NCBI GenBank assembly: GCA_030651035.1
Contig: JAUSCK010000290.1
Span: forward strand, 1-34,999
DNA: 34,999 nt
Origin: Elusimicrobiota bacterium
Lineage (GTDB): Bacteria; Elusimicrobiota; Elusimicrobia; Elusimicrobiales; UBA9959
Direction of reading: 5' to 3'
The notes under the pieces were generated by a model, which was given only the letters and a program-made list of their open reading frames with translations, made no database searches and was not told the origin of the DNA. Below, piece after piece: positions 16,731-26,330 of the stretch. A program made the translations under genes and the position numbers. Each line of letters opens with the position of its first letter. The stretch's first letter is position 1.

Positions 16731-18020
16731 TTATTTTGCCAGCTGCTTCATGATGGCCCGCGCCGCCGCCTTGCCGTCGGCCACCGCCTGGACCACCGTG
16801 GCGGGGCCCCGCACGATGTCGCCGCCGGCGAAGATGCCGGCTTTGGACGTCCTGCCCGTCCCGGGGTCGGCGCTGATGAGCCTGCCCAGCGAAAGCGATC
16901 TTTCTTCCGGCTTATTGCCGATAGCCTCGATGCAGGCGCCGGCGTCCAGGACCCAGTCGCTGCCTTTAACGTCGCTGGGCTTGCGCCTGCCGGAGCTATC
17001 CTTTCCGGAAAGCCTGGTCCTGACCAGCTTTACGCCCGTCAGGTTCCCGCGCGCATCCCGCGCGTAGCCTGTCGGCTGGTTCAGCGGGAGGAAATGTATG
17101 CCCTCGTTCAAAGCCTCTATCCTCTCAAGCTCTTCGGCCGGCATCTGGGCGAACGATCTCCGGTAAACCAGGTAGACGTCCTCCGCTCCCAGCCGGAGCG
17201 CCGTCCTGGCGCAATCCACGGCCACCGAGCCGCCGCCGATCACCGCCACCGGCTTCCCCCCGCACAGCTTGCGCAGCTGCGCGGGCTTGCCGCGGTACAG
17301 TTCAAGGAACCGCACCGACGCTATGACGTTCGCGCCTTCTTTGCCGCCAAAAGGCGGGCGGACCGGCGCCCACAAGCCGATGCCGATAAAGACCGCCTGG
17401 AAACCTTTCTTAAGCAATTTCTCCGCCCCGTCCGGGCCCTTAATGCCCTGCGAACACCTGAAGGTCACGCCCAGGGCTTTAATATCCTCCAGTTCCTTCT
17501 TCAGGAACTCGGCGGACAGCCTGAACCCGGGAACGCCGTAGCGCAGCACGCCGCCGGGTTCCGCACGCTCTTCAAAAACCGTGACCTGGCAGCCGTTCTT
17601 CGCCAGCTCCGCCGCGCAGGCGAGCCCTGCCGGCCCGGCGCCGATGACGGCCACTTTGCCCTTCACGGGCCGCGGGAGCTCAAAACGCCCGCCGGCGAAC
17701 GGCTTAAATCCGATCTTCCAGGAATGCTCTACCAGGAACCTCTGGATCTTGCCGATGCGGATGGGGCGGTCGATGCCGGTTGCGGCGCACTCCTTCTCGC
17801 AGAGCCGGGCGGTCGGGCACAGCGCGCCGCAGGCCCCGCCGAGTATATTGTTCTCTTTTACGGTCCTGATGGCGCCCGCGACGTTGCGCAGGCGCAGCTT
17901 CCTGATAAACTCGCCCGGGTTGGTGAGCGCCGGGCAGCCTTTGGAGCAGGGCGCGTCATGGCACAGCAGGCATCTTTCCGCCTCGGCCATGGCCTGGCCG
18001 CAGTCAAAATTCTTTTCCAT
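16731..18020 (-). CDS. preT: PreT, NAD(P)H-linked flavin/iron-sulfur subunit of dihydropyrimidine dehydrogenase
   Basis: 429 aa, GltD-like. The N-terminal iron-sulfur part has CLLCHDAPCSKGC (17-29) and a second cluster CGALCPTARLCEKEC (about 64-78). It is followed by an FAD Rossmann motif (VAVIGAGPAGLACAAEL), the NAD(P) motif (VAVIGGGSVAVDCARTA) and the closing IFAGGDIVRGPATVVQAV. It moves electrons between NAD(P)H and PreA. GGGAG before the ATG at 18020 supports the start. 39 nt separate it from the upstream B12 subunit gene. Confidence 0.92.
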   Translation of the reverse strand: MEKNFDCGQAMAEAERCLLCHDAPCSKGCPALTNPGEFIRKLRLRNVAGAIRTVKENNILGGACGALCPTARLCEKECAATGIDRPIRIGKIQRFLVEHSWKIGFKPFAGGRFELPRPVKGKVAVIGAGPAGLACAAELAKNGCQVTVFEERAEPGGVLRYGVPGFRLSAEFLKKELEDIKALGVTFRCSQGIKGPDGAEKLLKKGFQAVFIGIGLWAPVRPPFGGKEGANVIASVRFLELYRGKPAQLRKLCGGKPVAVIGGGSVAVDCARTALRLGAEDVYLVYRRSFAQMPAEELERIEALNEGIHFLPLNQPTGYARDARGNLTGVKLVRTRLSGKDSSGRRKPSDVKGSDWVLDAGACIEAIGNKPEERSLSLGRLISADPGTGRTSKAGIFAGGDIVRGPATVVQAVADGKAAARAIMKQLAK

Positions 18021-18059
18021 ATTTTCAGTCTCCCTGGCTAACGTTGAACTGCCCGCCTT

Positions 18060-18467
18060 CTATAATTCTTTCGCCGTTTGGAGCACCCATTGCGCTATGT
18101 CCCTCGTGGAGGTTCCAGGCGGGAAGATCTCCCTGACGCCGGCCTTCTTAAGCTTCGGGATATCCGGGGCCGGTATGATGCCCCCCGCGAAAACGATTAT
18201 ATCCCCGGCTCCTTTTTTGCGCAGAAGCCGCACCACCCGCGTAAAGAGGTTATTGTGCGCTCCCGACAGGCAGGAGAGCCCGACGAAATCCACCCCTTCC
18301 TGCACGGCGGCGCTGGCGATAGCCTCGGGGGTCTGACGGATGCCGGTATAGATCACCTCCATGCCGGCGTCGCGCAGCGCCCGCACCACCACTTTGGCCC
18401 CGCGGTCATGGCCGTCCAGGCCCGGCTTGGCTATCAGCACCCGGATCTTTCGTTTTTTTTCGTTCAT
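18060..18467 (-). CDS. Methylmalonyl-CoA mutase, small B12-binding subunit
   Basis: 135 aa, one cobalamin-binding domain. The base-off/His-on motif Asp18-x-His20-x-x-Gly23 ([12 protein letters not shown]) is intact, as are GLSCLSGAH and FAGGIIP. It carries adenosylcobalamin for the large subunit encoded just before it; the start overlaps the large-subunit stop (ATGA). Separate large and small subunits are the archaeal/anaerobe arrangement, unlike the fused human enzyme. Confidence 0.94.
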   Translation of the reverse strand: MNEKKRKIRVLIAKPGLDGHDRGAKVVVRALRDAGMEVIYTGIRQTPEAIASAAVQEGVDFVGLSCLSGAHNNLFTRVVRLLRKKGAGDIIVFAGGIIPAPDIPKLKKAGVREIFPPGTSTRDIAQWVLQTAKEL

Positions 18468-20203
18468 ATTTCCCTGTGTTCGCCGAAGACTTTCCGCAGC
18501 GCGTCGGAGATCTCGCCCAGTGTCGCCCCGGCTTTGACCGCCTCCAGGATGGGAGGGACCAGGTTGCCCGTGCCCCCCGCCGTGTTTATTATATTTTCAA
18601 GCGCCGTCATCGTCCGGCGCTGGTTCCGCTTCTTGCGGAAAGCCGCCAGCTTCCGGCGCTGCAGGCGCTCCACCCCGGGGCTGACGCTGAGGACCGGCCG
18701 CGCCGGGTGCTCCGGTATCTCAAAGCTGTTGACGCCGACCACTACGCGGGCGCCGCTCTCCACCTCCCGCTGGTGGCGGTAGGCGCTGTCCGCGATCTCG
18801 GACTGCATATAGCCCGCCTCGATAGCTTTGACAGAGCCCCCCAGGGCTGCTATCTTCCTGAGGTAGTCCAGTGCCCCGGCCTCTATCTGGTCGGTGAGCG
18901 CCTCCACGGCGTAAGACCCGCCCAGGGGGTCTATGGTGTCGGCTATCCCGCTCTCCAGGGCTATGACCTGCTGCGTGCGCAGGGCGAGGTGCACAGAATC
19001 CTCGGTGGGCAGGGCCAGGGCTTCGTCCCGGGAGTTGGTGTGCAGGGACTGGGCTCCGCCCAGCACCGCCGCCATGGCCTGGACGGCGACCCTGACCACG
19101 TTATTGTCGGGCTGCTGCGCGGTCAGCGTCGAGCCCGCGGTCTGCGCGTGGAAGCGCATTATGCAGGACTTCGGGTCCCGCGCCTTAAAACGGTCGCGCA
19201 TGATCCCGGCCCAGAGCCTGCGCGCGGCCCTGAACTTGGCCACCTCTTCAAGAAAGTTGTTATGCGCGTTAAAAAAGAAGGAAAGCCGCGAGGCGAAACT
19301 GTCCACGTCCATGCCGCTGGCCAGAGCCGCCTCGACATAGGCGATGCCGTTGGCTATGGTGAAGGCCGCCTCCTGCACCGCCGAGGACCCCGCCTCGCGG
19401 ATGTGGTAGCCGCTGATGCTGATGGGATTGAATTTCGGCAGGCGCTTGCGGCAGAAGGCGAAGATATCGGTGATCACGCGCATGGACTGGCGGGGCGGGT
19501 AGATGTAAGTGCCGCGCGCCGCGTATTCCTTGAGGATGTCGTTCTGGATGGTGCCCTGGAGCGACTCCGTCCTGACGCCCTGCTTTTCGGCCACGGCTAT
19601 ATACATGGCCAGCAGGACCGCGGCCGTGGAATTTATGGTCATCGAGGTGGAGACCTTGTCCAGCGGAATGCCCCTGAACAGTTCCTCGGCGTCCTGCAAA
19701 GTGGAGACCGCGACCCCCACCTTGCCGACCTCGCCCTCGGCGAGCGGGTGGTCGGAGTCGTAGCCGATCTGGGTGGGGAGGTCGAAGGCGACGCTGAGGC
19801 CGGTCTGGCCGTTTTTGAGAAGGTAGCGGTAGCGCTGGTTGGTCTCCCGGGCCGTACCGAAGCCCGCGTACTGGCGCATTGTCCACAGGCGGCTCCTGTA
19901 CATAGTAGGCTGGACTCCGCGCGTAAAGGGCGGCTCGCCGGGAAAACCCAGGTCGCGCAGGTAATCGTTCTTTCCCAGGTCCAGCGGCGTATAGAGGCGC
20001 TTTATCTCCAGGCCGGAGTCGCTCACGAAGCGCGCGCGGCGCTCCGGCAGCCTGGCCAGGGATCTTTTGAGCGTGTCCGCTTCCCAGCGCCGGGCTCTGA
20101 GCCGCAGTTTCGCGCCGGGATTCGTTTTGGCGGGCTGCCGTTTACCCCGCACTTTTTCCGTTGAGGGTGCGGCCAAAGTGCGGGGCTTGCGGGCGGATTT
20201 CAT
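18464..20203 (-). CDS. Methylmalonyl-CoA mutase, large catalytic subunit
   Basis: 579 aa. Interconverts (R)-methylmalonyl-CoA and succinyl-CoA. The acyl-CoA mutase barrel is clear: [70 protein letters not shown]. Tyr102 and Arg230 correspond, from memory, to the Tyr/Arg pair that selects methylmalonyl-CoA; isobutyryl-CoA mutases have Phe and Gln there. The ATG at 20203 overlaps the meaB stop (ATGA) with AAAGG well spaced; an ATG two codons earlier is possible, and the longer open frame upstream lies inside meaB. An odd basic N-terminal tail of ~40 residues precedes the domain. Confidence 0.94.
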   Translation of the reverse strand: MKSARKPRTLAAPSTEKVRGKRQPAKTNPGAKLRLRARRWEADTLKRSLARLPERRARFVSDSGLEIKRLYTPLDLGKNDYLRDLGFPGEPPFTRGVQPTMYRSRLWTMRQYAGFGTARETNQRYRYLLKNGQTGLSVAFDLPTQIGYDSDHPLAEGEVGKVGVAVSTLQDAEELFRGIPLDKVSTSMTINSTAAVLLAMYIAVAEKQGVRTESLQGTIQNDILKEYAARGTYIYPPRQSMRVITDIFAFCRKRLPKFNPISISGYHIREAGSSAVQEAAFTIANGIAYVEAALASGMDVDSFASRLSFFFNAHNNFLEEVAKFRAARRLWAGIMRDRFKARDPKSCIMRFHAQTAGSTLTAQQPDNNVVRVAVQAMAAVLGGAQSLHTNSRDEALALPTEDSVHLALRTQQVIALESGIADTIDPLGGSYAVEALTDQIEAGALDYLRKIAALGGSVKAIEAGYMQSEIADSAYRHQREVESGARVVVGVNSFEIPEHPARPVLSVSPGVERLQRRKLAAFRKKRNQRRTMTALENIINTAGGTGNLVPPILEAVKAGATLGEISDALRKVFGEHREI

Positions 20204-21159
20204 TTGCATGCCTTTATATTCAGCAGCTTTCGCAGGGCGCTGCGGGCCGCGGAATGCGGGTCCGCGCGGCGGCTGGCCAGGTCGCTGAAGGTCCGGCGCC
20301 AGCGTTTTTCTCGCGCTAATTCCCCGCTTATGAATTCCCTGGCCCCGGTCTCCAGCAGCTCCATGAACGCGGTCCTGGCCATGTTCATAGACCGCCGCTC
20401 CCACGCCCGGCCGCTGACAAGGGCGCTGCGGTGAGCGCCGATAACGTCCAGGAGTTCCCGGGTTCCCTTGCCCGAGACGGCCTCCGTTTTAATAATGGGC
20501 GTCGTCCAGCCGTCCCGGGGCGCCGTCCCCTCCAGCGCCAGCAGCAGCGAGCGCGCCAGCTGTTCGCTGTACCTGTGATCGCATTTATTCACTACGTAAA
20601 TATCGCCGATCTCCAGAACCCCCGCCTTGATGGCCTGGATATCGTCGCCCTGGCCCGGAGACAGGACCACCAGCACGGTGTGGGCCGCCCCCGCGACCTT
20701 GATGCCGTCCTGCCCCACCCCGGCGGTTTCCAGGATTATAAGGTCCTTTCCCATGGCATCCAGGACCGTCACGGTGTCGAAGACCGAGCGCGAGAGGCCG
20801 CCTACGCTTCCGCGCGCGGCCAGCGAGCGGATAAAGACCTTTTCGTCCGCGGCGTGGCGCTGCATGCGGATGCGGTCCCCCAGCACCGCGCCCCCGGAGA
20901 TTGGGCTGGTCGGGTCCACCGCCACCACGCCGACCGTCTGGCCCTTGCGGCGCGCGGCCTCCACCAGCTTGTCGGCGAGCGTGGACTTCCCGGCGCCCGG
21001 CGACCCCGTAATTCCGACCACGTGGGCGCGTCCCGCGCGCGCGTAGAGCCCGCGCAGCGCGGCCCTGGCCGCAGGGATCTCGTCGTCAAGGTCGCGCATC
21101 AGGCGGGCCGCGGCCCCGACGTCCCCCCCCAGTATCCGCCGCACGATCAGTGAGTTCAT
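20200..21159 (-). CDS. meaB: MeaB/ArgK-type G-protein chaperone of methylmalonyl-CoA mutase
   Basis: 319 aa. Walker [10 protein letters not shown] (52-60), a switch region [33 protein letters not shown] and the NKCD base-recognition motif are all present. MeaB gates B12 loading and protects and reactivates the mutase at the cost of GTP. It directly precedes and overlaps the mutase large subunit. No clear ribosome binding site; a family A palindrome lies between it and the CoA-transferase genes. Confidence 0.95.
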   Translation of the reverse strand: MNSLIVRRILGGDVGAAARLMRDLDDEIPAARAALRGLYARAGRAHVVGITGSPGAGKSTLADKLVEAARRKGQTVGVVAVDPTSPISGGAVLGDRIRMQRHAADEKVFIRSLAARGSVGGLSRSVFDTVTVLDAMGKDLIILETAGVGQDGIKVAGAAHTVLVVLSPGQGDDIQAIKAGVLEIGDIYVVNKCDHRYSEQLARSLLLALEGTAPRDGWTTPIIKTEAVSGKGTRELLDVIGAHRSALVSGRAWERRSMNMARTAFMELLETGAREFISGELAREKRWRRTFSDLASRRADPHSAARSALRKLLNIKACK

Positions 21160-21211
21160 AATGAATTAATCAACGGAATAAATTAACGGCCTTCAAGCGG
21201 ACTTTTTCAGA

Positions 21212-21332
21212 TTCACCGCAGAGGCGCAGAGGTCGCAGAGTTTTTATAATTGAGAACAATGCATTTATAAAAAAGCGCTTGCTCTTTCTCTCCCATACTC
21301 CTCTCTGCGTACTCTGCGCCTCTGCGGTGAAA
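21212..21332. repeat. Palindromic intergenic repeat, family A (copy 2)
   Basis: TTCACCGCAGAGGCGCAGAG (21213-21232) has its exact reverse complement at 21312-21331. The centre carries further AGAG/CTCT pairs. It occupies most of the 206-nt gap between the CoA-transferase B and meaB genes. Confidence 0.85.
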
Positions 21333-21365
21333 TAAGTAAATAAAAGAATTCCTGCCAGTAGTAAT

Positions 21366-22028
21366 TTATATTGAAATTTCTTTGAGCGCGGGCGAGACTA
21401 TCAGTTCCGCACCGGTGACTTTCTGTATCTCCGCGGCGGTGAAGCCCGGCGCGGTTTCCTCAAGGACCAGGCCTTTGTCAGTGACACGGATAACGGCAAG
21501 GTCTGTTACGATCAGACTGACGCATTTGCGGCCCGTCAGCGGGAAGGTGCATTCCTTTAATATTTTGGGCGCGCCGTCCTTGTCCGTGTGCGTCATCGTG
21601 ACCACGATGCATTTCGTCCCGGCGGCCAGGTCCATCGCCCCGCCCATGCCGGGGATGGTATCCTCGCCCGGGACCTTCCAGTTGGCGAGGTCGCCTTTTT
21701 CGGAGACCTGGAACGCGCCGAGGAAGGTCATATCCAGATGTCCGCCGCGTATCACCATGAACGAATCGGACTGGGAGACGATCGACCCGCCCGGGACTAT
21801 GGTTACGGGCTGTTTGGTGGCGTTGATCACGTCGGGGTCCTCAGCGCCCTTTTTCGCCCTGGGCCCCATGCCGATGATCCCGTTCTCGGTGTGAAGGAAA
21901 ATATCCTTTCCCGCCAGGTATTCGGGCACCAGGCTCGGTATGCCGAACCCGACGTTGACGTACATCCCGTCGCGCACCTCTCGCGCCGCCCGCGCCGCTA
22001 AGAGTTCCTTGCTAAGTCCTTCTTTCAT
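21366..22028 (-). CDS. 3-oxoacid-type CoA-transferase, subunit B
   Basis: 220 aa. Class I CoA-transferase beta chain with the catalytic glutamate Glu48 in HTENGIIGMGP and the segments NVGFGIPSLVPEYL and GGHLDMTFLGAFQV. Family members move CoA between succinyl-CoA and acetoacetate or similar acids. In this gene series the fitting acceptor is methylmalonate (or malonate), with succinyl-CoA as donor; that substrate is inference. Overlaps subunit A by 17 nt. Confidence 0.9.
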   Translation of the reverse strand: MKEGLSKELLAARAAREVRDGMYVNVGFGIPSLVPEYLAGKDIFLHTENGIIGMGPRAKKGAEDPDVINATKQPVTIVPGGSIVSQSDSFMVIRGGHLDMTFLGAFQVSEKGDLANWKVPGEDTIPGMGGAMDLAAGTKCIVVTMTHTDKDGAPKILKECTFPLTGRKCVSLIVTDLAVIRVTDKGLVLEETAPGFTAAEIQKVTGAELIVSPALKEISI

Positions 22029-22710
22029 ACTTCTCGCCTTTCACGATCCTCGTGACGAATATGCCCGGCGTATGGACGCTGTCGGGGTCGAAGGAGCCGG
22101 TTTCGCACAGCTCCTCCACCTCGGCTATCGTGACTCCGGCGGCGGGCGCCATGACGGGGTTATAGTTCCGCGCCGAATAGCGGTAGACCAGGTTTCCCGC
22201 GCGGTCGCCTTTCTGAGCTTTGACGAGCGCGAAGTCCGCGCGCAGCGGAAGCTCCAGGAGATATTCGCGGCCGTCCAGCACGCGCTTCTCCTTGCCTTCC
22301 TCGATGGGCGTGCCGACGCCGGTGGGGGTGTAAACGCCGCCCAGCCCCGCGGCGGCGCACCTTATCCTTTCGTTCAAAGTGCCCTGCGGGATTATCTCCA
22401 GCTCGATCTTCTTCGACCTGTACAGCTCCCTGAACCAGGGGAGCTTCGCTATAGGCCCGGGGAAAGAGCCGATGAATTTTTTTATCTGGCCGTTCCGGGC
22501 GAGCAGGCCGATGCCGTACAGCTGGCCGTCGGCAGAATCCGTGGAGCCGAGGTTGTTCCCGATCAGCGTGAGGTCTTTAACGCCCTTGCGGACGAGCGCG
22601 CGGATGAGGTTCTCGGGGATGCCGCAGAGGCCGAAGCCCGCCGACATGACGACCGCCCCGTCGCCGATGTCGCGCACCGCCTCGTCCGCGCTTTTTACCG
22701 TTTTATCCAT
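22012..22710 (-). CDS. 3-oxoacid-type CoA-transferase, subunit A
   Basis: 232 aa. Alpha chain of the same heterodimer, with VVMSAGFGLCGIPENLI near the N-terminus, GNNLGSTDSADGQL, and the closing GVTIAEVEELCETGSFDPD. AAAGGG before the ATG at 22710 supports the start. The family cannot be read to substrate by eye; acetoacetate:succinyl-CoA transferase is the textbook member. The position between aldehyde oxidoreductase and mutase genes suggests activation of the acid made by the former for use by the latter. Confidence 0.9.
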   Translation of the reverse strand: MDKTVKSADEAVRDIGDGAVVMSAGFGLCGIPENLIRALVRKGVKDLTLIGNNLGSTDSADGQLYGIGLLARNGQIKKFIGSFPGPIAKLPWFRELYRSKKIELEIIPQGTLNERIRCAAAGLGGVYTPTGVGTPIEEGKEKRVLDGREYLLELPLRADFALVKAQKGDRAGNLVYRYSARNYNPVMAPAAGVTIAEVEELCETGSFDPDSVHTPGIFVTRIVKGEKYERRT

Positions 22711-22738
22711 AAACGCCCTTTAGCAGCAACAAATTATT

Positions 22739-22810
22739 CACATTGATGAACAGGATTTACAGGATCAGAATCAGGAAAACAAAAATCCTGTCTATCCTGT
22801 TTATCCATGT
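22739..22810. repeat. Palindromic intergenic repeat, family B (copy 2)
   Basis: CATTGATGAACAGGATTTACAGGAT (22741-22765) is matched by ATCCTGTCTATCCTGTTTATCCATG (22785-22809). Lies between the MoaD-like and CoA-transferase A genes. Confidence 0.8.
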
Positions 22811-22839
22811 TCAATCTTTCATGCGGCGAACTGGTCCAG

Positions 22840-23097
22840 TCAGCCGCCGGAGAGGACCGGCAGGATCTCTACGGCGCAGCTTTTTTCTATTACGCGGTCG
22901 AGATCTACGGCTTTACCCTCTACAGTGACCGCCATCACTTCCCCCTCCGGGATCTTCAGCTTCCTGAGCAGCGCCCGGCCGGTCAGGGGCCGCTTCGTTT
23001 CTACGGAGGCGGTCTCATTGGCGCCGGGAAGATAGTGCCTTAAATTGGCGCACGCCAATATCCGGTATTGGATCGTCCCGGCGGGTGTTTTAGTCAT
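22840..23097 (-). CDS. MoaD/ThiS-like beta-grasp protein
   Basis: 85 aa. Ends in the diglycine tail LSGG typical of MoaD/ThiS/Urm1 sulfur carriers and has the MAVTVEGKAVDLDRVIEKSCAVEILP beta-grasp pattern. MoaD thiocarboxylate gives the dithiolene sulfurs of molybdopterin/tungstopterin. It is joined to the aldehyde oxidoreductase gene by a TAATG overlap, so it most likely serves that enzyme's pterin cofactor. MoaE and other pterin genes are not in the window. Confidence 0.82.
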   Translation of the reverse strand: MTKTPAGTIQYRILACANLRHYLPGANETASVETKRPLTGRALLRKLKIPEGEVMAVTVEGKAVDLDRVIEKSCAVEILPVLSGG

Positions 23098-24944
23098 TAT
23101 TCGATGCCCAGCTCGGCGAGTTTTACCTTCCCCGGGATGCCGTCCGTGGTCCAGTTCCTGAGCTGGTAATAGCTGTAGAGCATGTTCCCCATGTCCGGGA
23201 GCACGCCTTTTGCCGAGCCGTCCGGCTTGGCCTCAGCGTAAAGCCTCGGCGGCAGCACGTCGTCCTTCCGGCTTATGCCGAGACCCACGTTATACATCCT
23301 CTTCAGGTTAAAAATGCGCTCGCCCGTGAGGAGCACTTCGTCCATCGTGGCGTCCCAGCCGCATACGAGCTGCAGCCACCTGGCCACCTTCTTCGGCCCC
23401 ACCCTGCCGATGAACAGGAACTTGCACATGCCTAGCGGGTTGAAGACGGACATATAGTTCTGCATGTTGACAACGATGGGCGGCTTATCCGACGAGAGGT
23501 GCGGGTCCCCCGGCTTCGTGTAGCCGAAGTCGGCCGCCGGGATGCCCCGGTCGAGAAAATAGGTGAGGCCCTCAAGATGGCAGGCGCCGCGGCAGGCGGT
23601 CGCGTAATTCAGCGCCATGCTCACGTGGCCACGCGGATCGTGGGCCGGGTACTCGAGCCCTTTCGTATGGACCGCGAACTCGGAGGCGTTATGGCCGAGC
23701 TTTTCGGCCGCTTTCTTCACGCCGAGGCCGAGCGTTCTGCCGATGTCTTCCTGCCGCCCTATCTTGTGGGTGAGCGCGACGACGCTCGCGCCGTTCCAGC
23801 CGAGCGCTAAGCCACCGGTGTCCTTCTGCGTGATGATGCCCCGCTCGTAGGCCTCGATCGCGAACGCGAAGATCGCGCCTGCGGAAATGGTATCCATGCC
23901 GTAGCGGTTGCACCATTCGTTGCTCTCGGCGATCGCTTCCGGGTCGTCGTTGAGGCAGTTGGCGCCCAGCATGCCTATCGTCTCGTACTCGGGGCCGTGG
24001 CCGTACAGCCCGAGCTTGTCGTGCTTGTAGATCTTGCCGCACCGGATAGGGCAGGCATAGCAGGAATAATGTTTATCCAGCATCGCCGGCTGCATCGCCT
24101 GGCCGCAGACTTTTTTCGCGCCCTCGGGCCAGCTCCCCAGCTGCCAGTTCTTGATCGGCAGGTCGCCGTATTTCTCCACGGCCTCTACCCCGCCGGAAGT
24201 GCCGAAATTAGTGAGCCCGACGGTGTTCCTGCGGATCTCGTCGACGTCCGCCTTGAGCTCGGCCCTGAGCTCCTCGGGCCGGGCGATAGGCAGCTGGATG
24301 GCCGGATCGCCCTCCACGACTATCGCCTTGAGCTTCTTTGAGCCCATGACCGCGCCGATGCCGGCGCGCGCGGCAACCCGCGAGATGGGCGGGTCGAACA
24401 TGATGGAGGAGATCAGGACGCAATTCTCGCCGGCCTGGCCGATCACGGCGGCTTTCGCCCGCGCGGAGAATTTGTCCTTGAGCAGCGCGCCGGTCTCGTA
24501 CGCGTCCTTGCCGGCCAGCCCGGCGGCGGAGTGAAACTCGGCCCCGCTCTTAGTCACATGCAGAAGCGTCAGTTCCGGGCAGCTCCCGGTCAGGATCAGG
24601 CCGTCAAAGCCGGTCTTACGGAACTCCGCCGGCCAGTGTCCCCCGACCGTGGCCTCGTTCCAGATCCCGGTCTGGGGCGATTTCGCGCAGACGCTGAGCT
24701 TCGACGTGCCGGGAAGATTGCCGCCGGTGAAGAGCCCGGAGATGAACAGGAGCGGAGCCGCCTCGTCGAGCGGGTCCATGTCGTTCCGGAAGTCGCAATA
24801 CAGGAGCTTCGCCGCCAGGCCCGATCCGAGGAAATACTTGCGCGCGTCCGGCTCGCCGAATTCGACGACCCGCGAGGCCTTTGTCGAGAGGTTGATGTCC
24901 AGAAGCCTGCCGAAGAAGCCGCCCGCGGGTTTTTTATCGCTCAT
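23097..24944 (-). CDS. Tungsten-type aldehyde:ferredoxin oxidoreductase
   Basis: 615 aa, the usual AOR length. Oxidises aldehydes to carboxylic acids with ferredoxin as acceptor. Recognised by the N-terminal GRLLDINLSTK and YFLGSGLAAKLL, SVCAKSPQTGIWNEATVGG, the cysteine motif CYACPIRC (about residue 295), EYETIGMLGANCLNDD, and a later Cys in LGMCKFLF as fourth cluster ligand. Domain 1 binds a bis-pterin metal; the series also has a MoaD-like gene. The upstream overlapping aminotransferase suggests that malonate semialdehyde or methylmalonate semialdehyde is the substrate. Other AOR specificities (formaldehyde, glyceraldehyde-3-phosphate) are less likely here. Confidence 0.93.
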   Translation of the reverse strand: MSDKKPAGGFFGRLLDINLSTKASRVVEFGEPDARKYFLGSGLAAKLLYCDFRNDMDPLDEAAPLLFISGLFTGGNLPGTSKLSVCAKSPQTGIWNEATVGGHWPAEFRKTGFDGLILTGSCPELTLLHVTKSGAEFHSAAGLAGKDAYETGALLKDKFSARAKAAVIGQAGENCVLISSIMFDPPISRVAARAGIGAVMGSKKLKAIVVEGDPAIQLPIARPEELRAELKADVDEIRRNTVGLTNFGTSGGVEAVEKYGDLPIKNWQLGSWPEGAKKVCGQAMQPAMLDKHYSCYACPIRCGKIYKHDKLGLYGHGPEYETIGMLGANCLNDDPEAIAESNEWCNRYGMDTISAGAIFAFAIEAYERGIITQKDTGGLALGWNGASVVALTHKIGRQEDIGRTLGLGVKKAAEKLGHNASEFAVHTKGLEYPAHDPRGHVSMALNYATACRGACHLEGLTYFLDRGIPAADFGYTKPGDPHLSSDKPPIVVNMQNYMSVFNPLGMCKFLFIGRVGPKKVARWLQLVCGWDATMDEVLLTGERIFNLKRMYNVGLGISRKDDVLPPRLYAEAKPDGSAKGVLPDMGNMLYSYYQLRNWTTDGIPGKVKLAELGIE

Positions 24945-26245
24945 CAGATCCTCTCGAACGCGCTCTTTAAGATCTTGAACGCCGCGTCCACCTGCTCTTT
25001 GGTCACCGTCATGGGCGGGCTGATCCTCAGCACGTTCCCGTACAGGCCGCCTTTGCCGATAAGCAGGCCCTGCTTCCTGGTTTCCTCGAAGAGCTTTATA
25101 ACGGACTGCGGGTCCGGCGTTTTGGATTTCCTGTCGGTTACCAGTTCCACTCCGAGCATCAGCCCCATGCCGCGCACGTCGCCGATCTTCGGCTGGCTTT
25201 GCTGGAGCTCCGTCAGGAGCCCGCGGAAATAGTCGCCCATCTTGCGGACATGGGCCAGCAGGTTCTCCTTTTCGATGAACTCTATGGTCGCCTGGGCCGC
25301 CGCGCAGGAGACCGGGTTGCCGCCGAAAGTGGAGATGGTCAGGCCTTTGAGGCTGTCCGCTATTTCGGGCGTGGCGATGGTCCAGCCGATGGGAACGCCG
25401 TTGGCCATGCCCTTGGCCGAGGTCATGATGTCGGGCACCACCCCGAAATGCTCGATGCCGAACCAGTGGTCGCCGGTCCGTCCCCAGCCGGTCTGGACCT
25501 CGTCGGCTATGAACACCCCGCCGGCTTTCCGGACGATCTCCACCGCGACCTGGAAATACTCCTTAGGGGGAACGATGAAGCCGCCGACGCCCAGTATCGG
25601 CTCGGCGATGAAGGCCGCGATCTTGCCGCAGGTCTCGGTCTTGATGAGCTCCTCGAGGTCGCGCGCGCACGCCAGGTCGCAGGCCGGGTAAGTCAGGTGG
25701 AACGGGCAGCGGTAGCAGTAGGGCGCGGGCGCGTGGTGTATGCCGGGCACAAGGATCTTGGAGGTTCTCCAGGGAGAATGCGCGGTCATGTTCATGGCCA
25801 GGGCCGAGCGGCCGCTATAGCAATGCCGGAGCGCGATGATCTCAACCTGCCCCGTATAATGCTGCGCGAGCATGACCGCCGTCTCGTCGGCCTCGGTGCC
25901 GCTGCTGGTGAAGAAGCTCTTTTTCAGGTTTCCCGGGGCGAGCCCGGCAAGTTTTTCCGCCAGCTCGCCGATCGGCAGCGTGGGGTAAAGCGTAGAGACA
26001 TGCTGGAGCTTCCGCGCCTGGTCCGTGAAGCGGGCGGTGACGAACTCGTTGCAGTGGCCGACGGAGACCGTCAGTATGCCGCCGAAGAAATCCAGGTATT
26101 CCCGCCCTTCGGCGTCGTAGACGCAGCAGCCTTTGCCGGAGACGAGCGGCAGCGGTTCGCCGTAATAGGTGATGACGCCCGGGATAAGGAAATCCTTGTA
26201 CTTCTTCGTTATTTCCGCGTTCGTTGTCTTAGCGTTTTCTGTCAT
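24944..26245 (-). CDS. Class III PLP aminotransferase, AGXT2-like
   Basis: 433 aa. FFTSSGTEADETAVMLA, FIADEVQTGWGRTG and the PLP lysine in TSAKGMANGVP (about 277) define the family. AGXT2-like enzymes transaminate beta-alanine and 3-aminoisobutyrate, the products of reductive pyrimidine breakdown, which fits dihydropyrimidinase and beta-ureidopropionase encoded upstream. A CYRCPFHLTYPACDLAC cysteine-rich stretch in the middle is known in some members. The ATG follows GGAGAT. The stop overlaps the oxidoreductase start (TGATG), suggesting direct hand-over of a semialdehyde product. Confidence 0.9.
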   Translation of the reverse strand: MTENAKTTNAEITKKYKDFLIPGVITYYGEPLPLVSGKGCCVYDAEGREYLDFFGGILTVSVGHCNEFVTARFTDQARKLQHVSTLYPTLPIGELAEKLAGLAPGNLKKSFFTSSGTEADETAVMLAQHYTGQVEIIALRHCYSGRSALAMNMTAHSPWRTSKILVPGIHHAPAPYCYRCPFHLTYPACDLACARDLEELIKTETCGKIAAFIAEPILGVGGFIVPPKEYFQVAVEIVRKAGGVFIADEVQTGWGRTGDHWFGIEHFGVVPDIMTSAKGMANGVPIGWTIATPEIADSLKGLTISTFGGNPVSCAAAQATIEFIEKENLLAHVRKMGDYFRGLLTELQQSQPKIGDVRGMGLMLGVELVTDRKSKTPDPQSVIKLFEETRKQGLLIGKGGLYGNVLRISPPMTVTKEQVDAAFKILKSAFERI

Positions 26246-26330
26246 ATTTTTATCTCCATTTTAACCCACCTAAAGTCCGCCGCTGTTTTGACCCGAAATC
26301 TTCAGTTGAAAGATCTATAACTACCCAGAT

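Noticed and set aside
16503-18041. 512-aa open frame on the + strand over preT
   Set aside because: Antisense shadow; preT has all its motifs on the other strand.
18476-20164. 562-aa open frame on the + strand opposite the mutase gene
   Set aside because: Shadow of the GC-rich mutase gene; no recognisable domain and no ribosome binding site.
20204-20404. Upstream extension of the mutase large subunit
   Set aside because: The open frame lies inside meaB; the ATG overlapping the meaB stop, with a ribosome binding site, is the better start.
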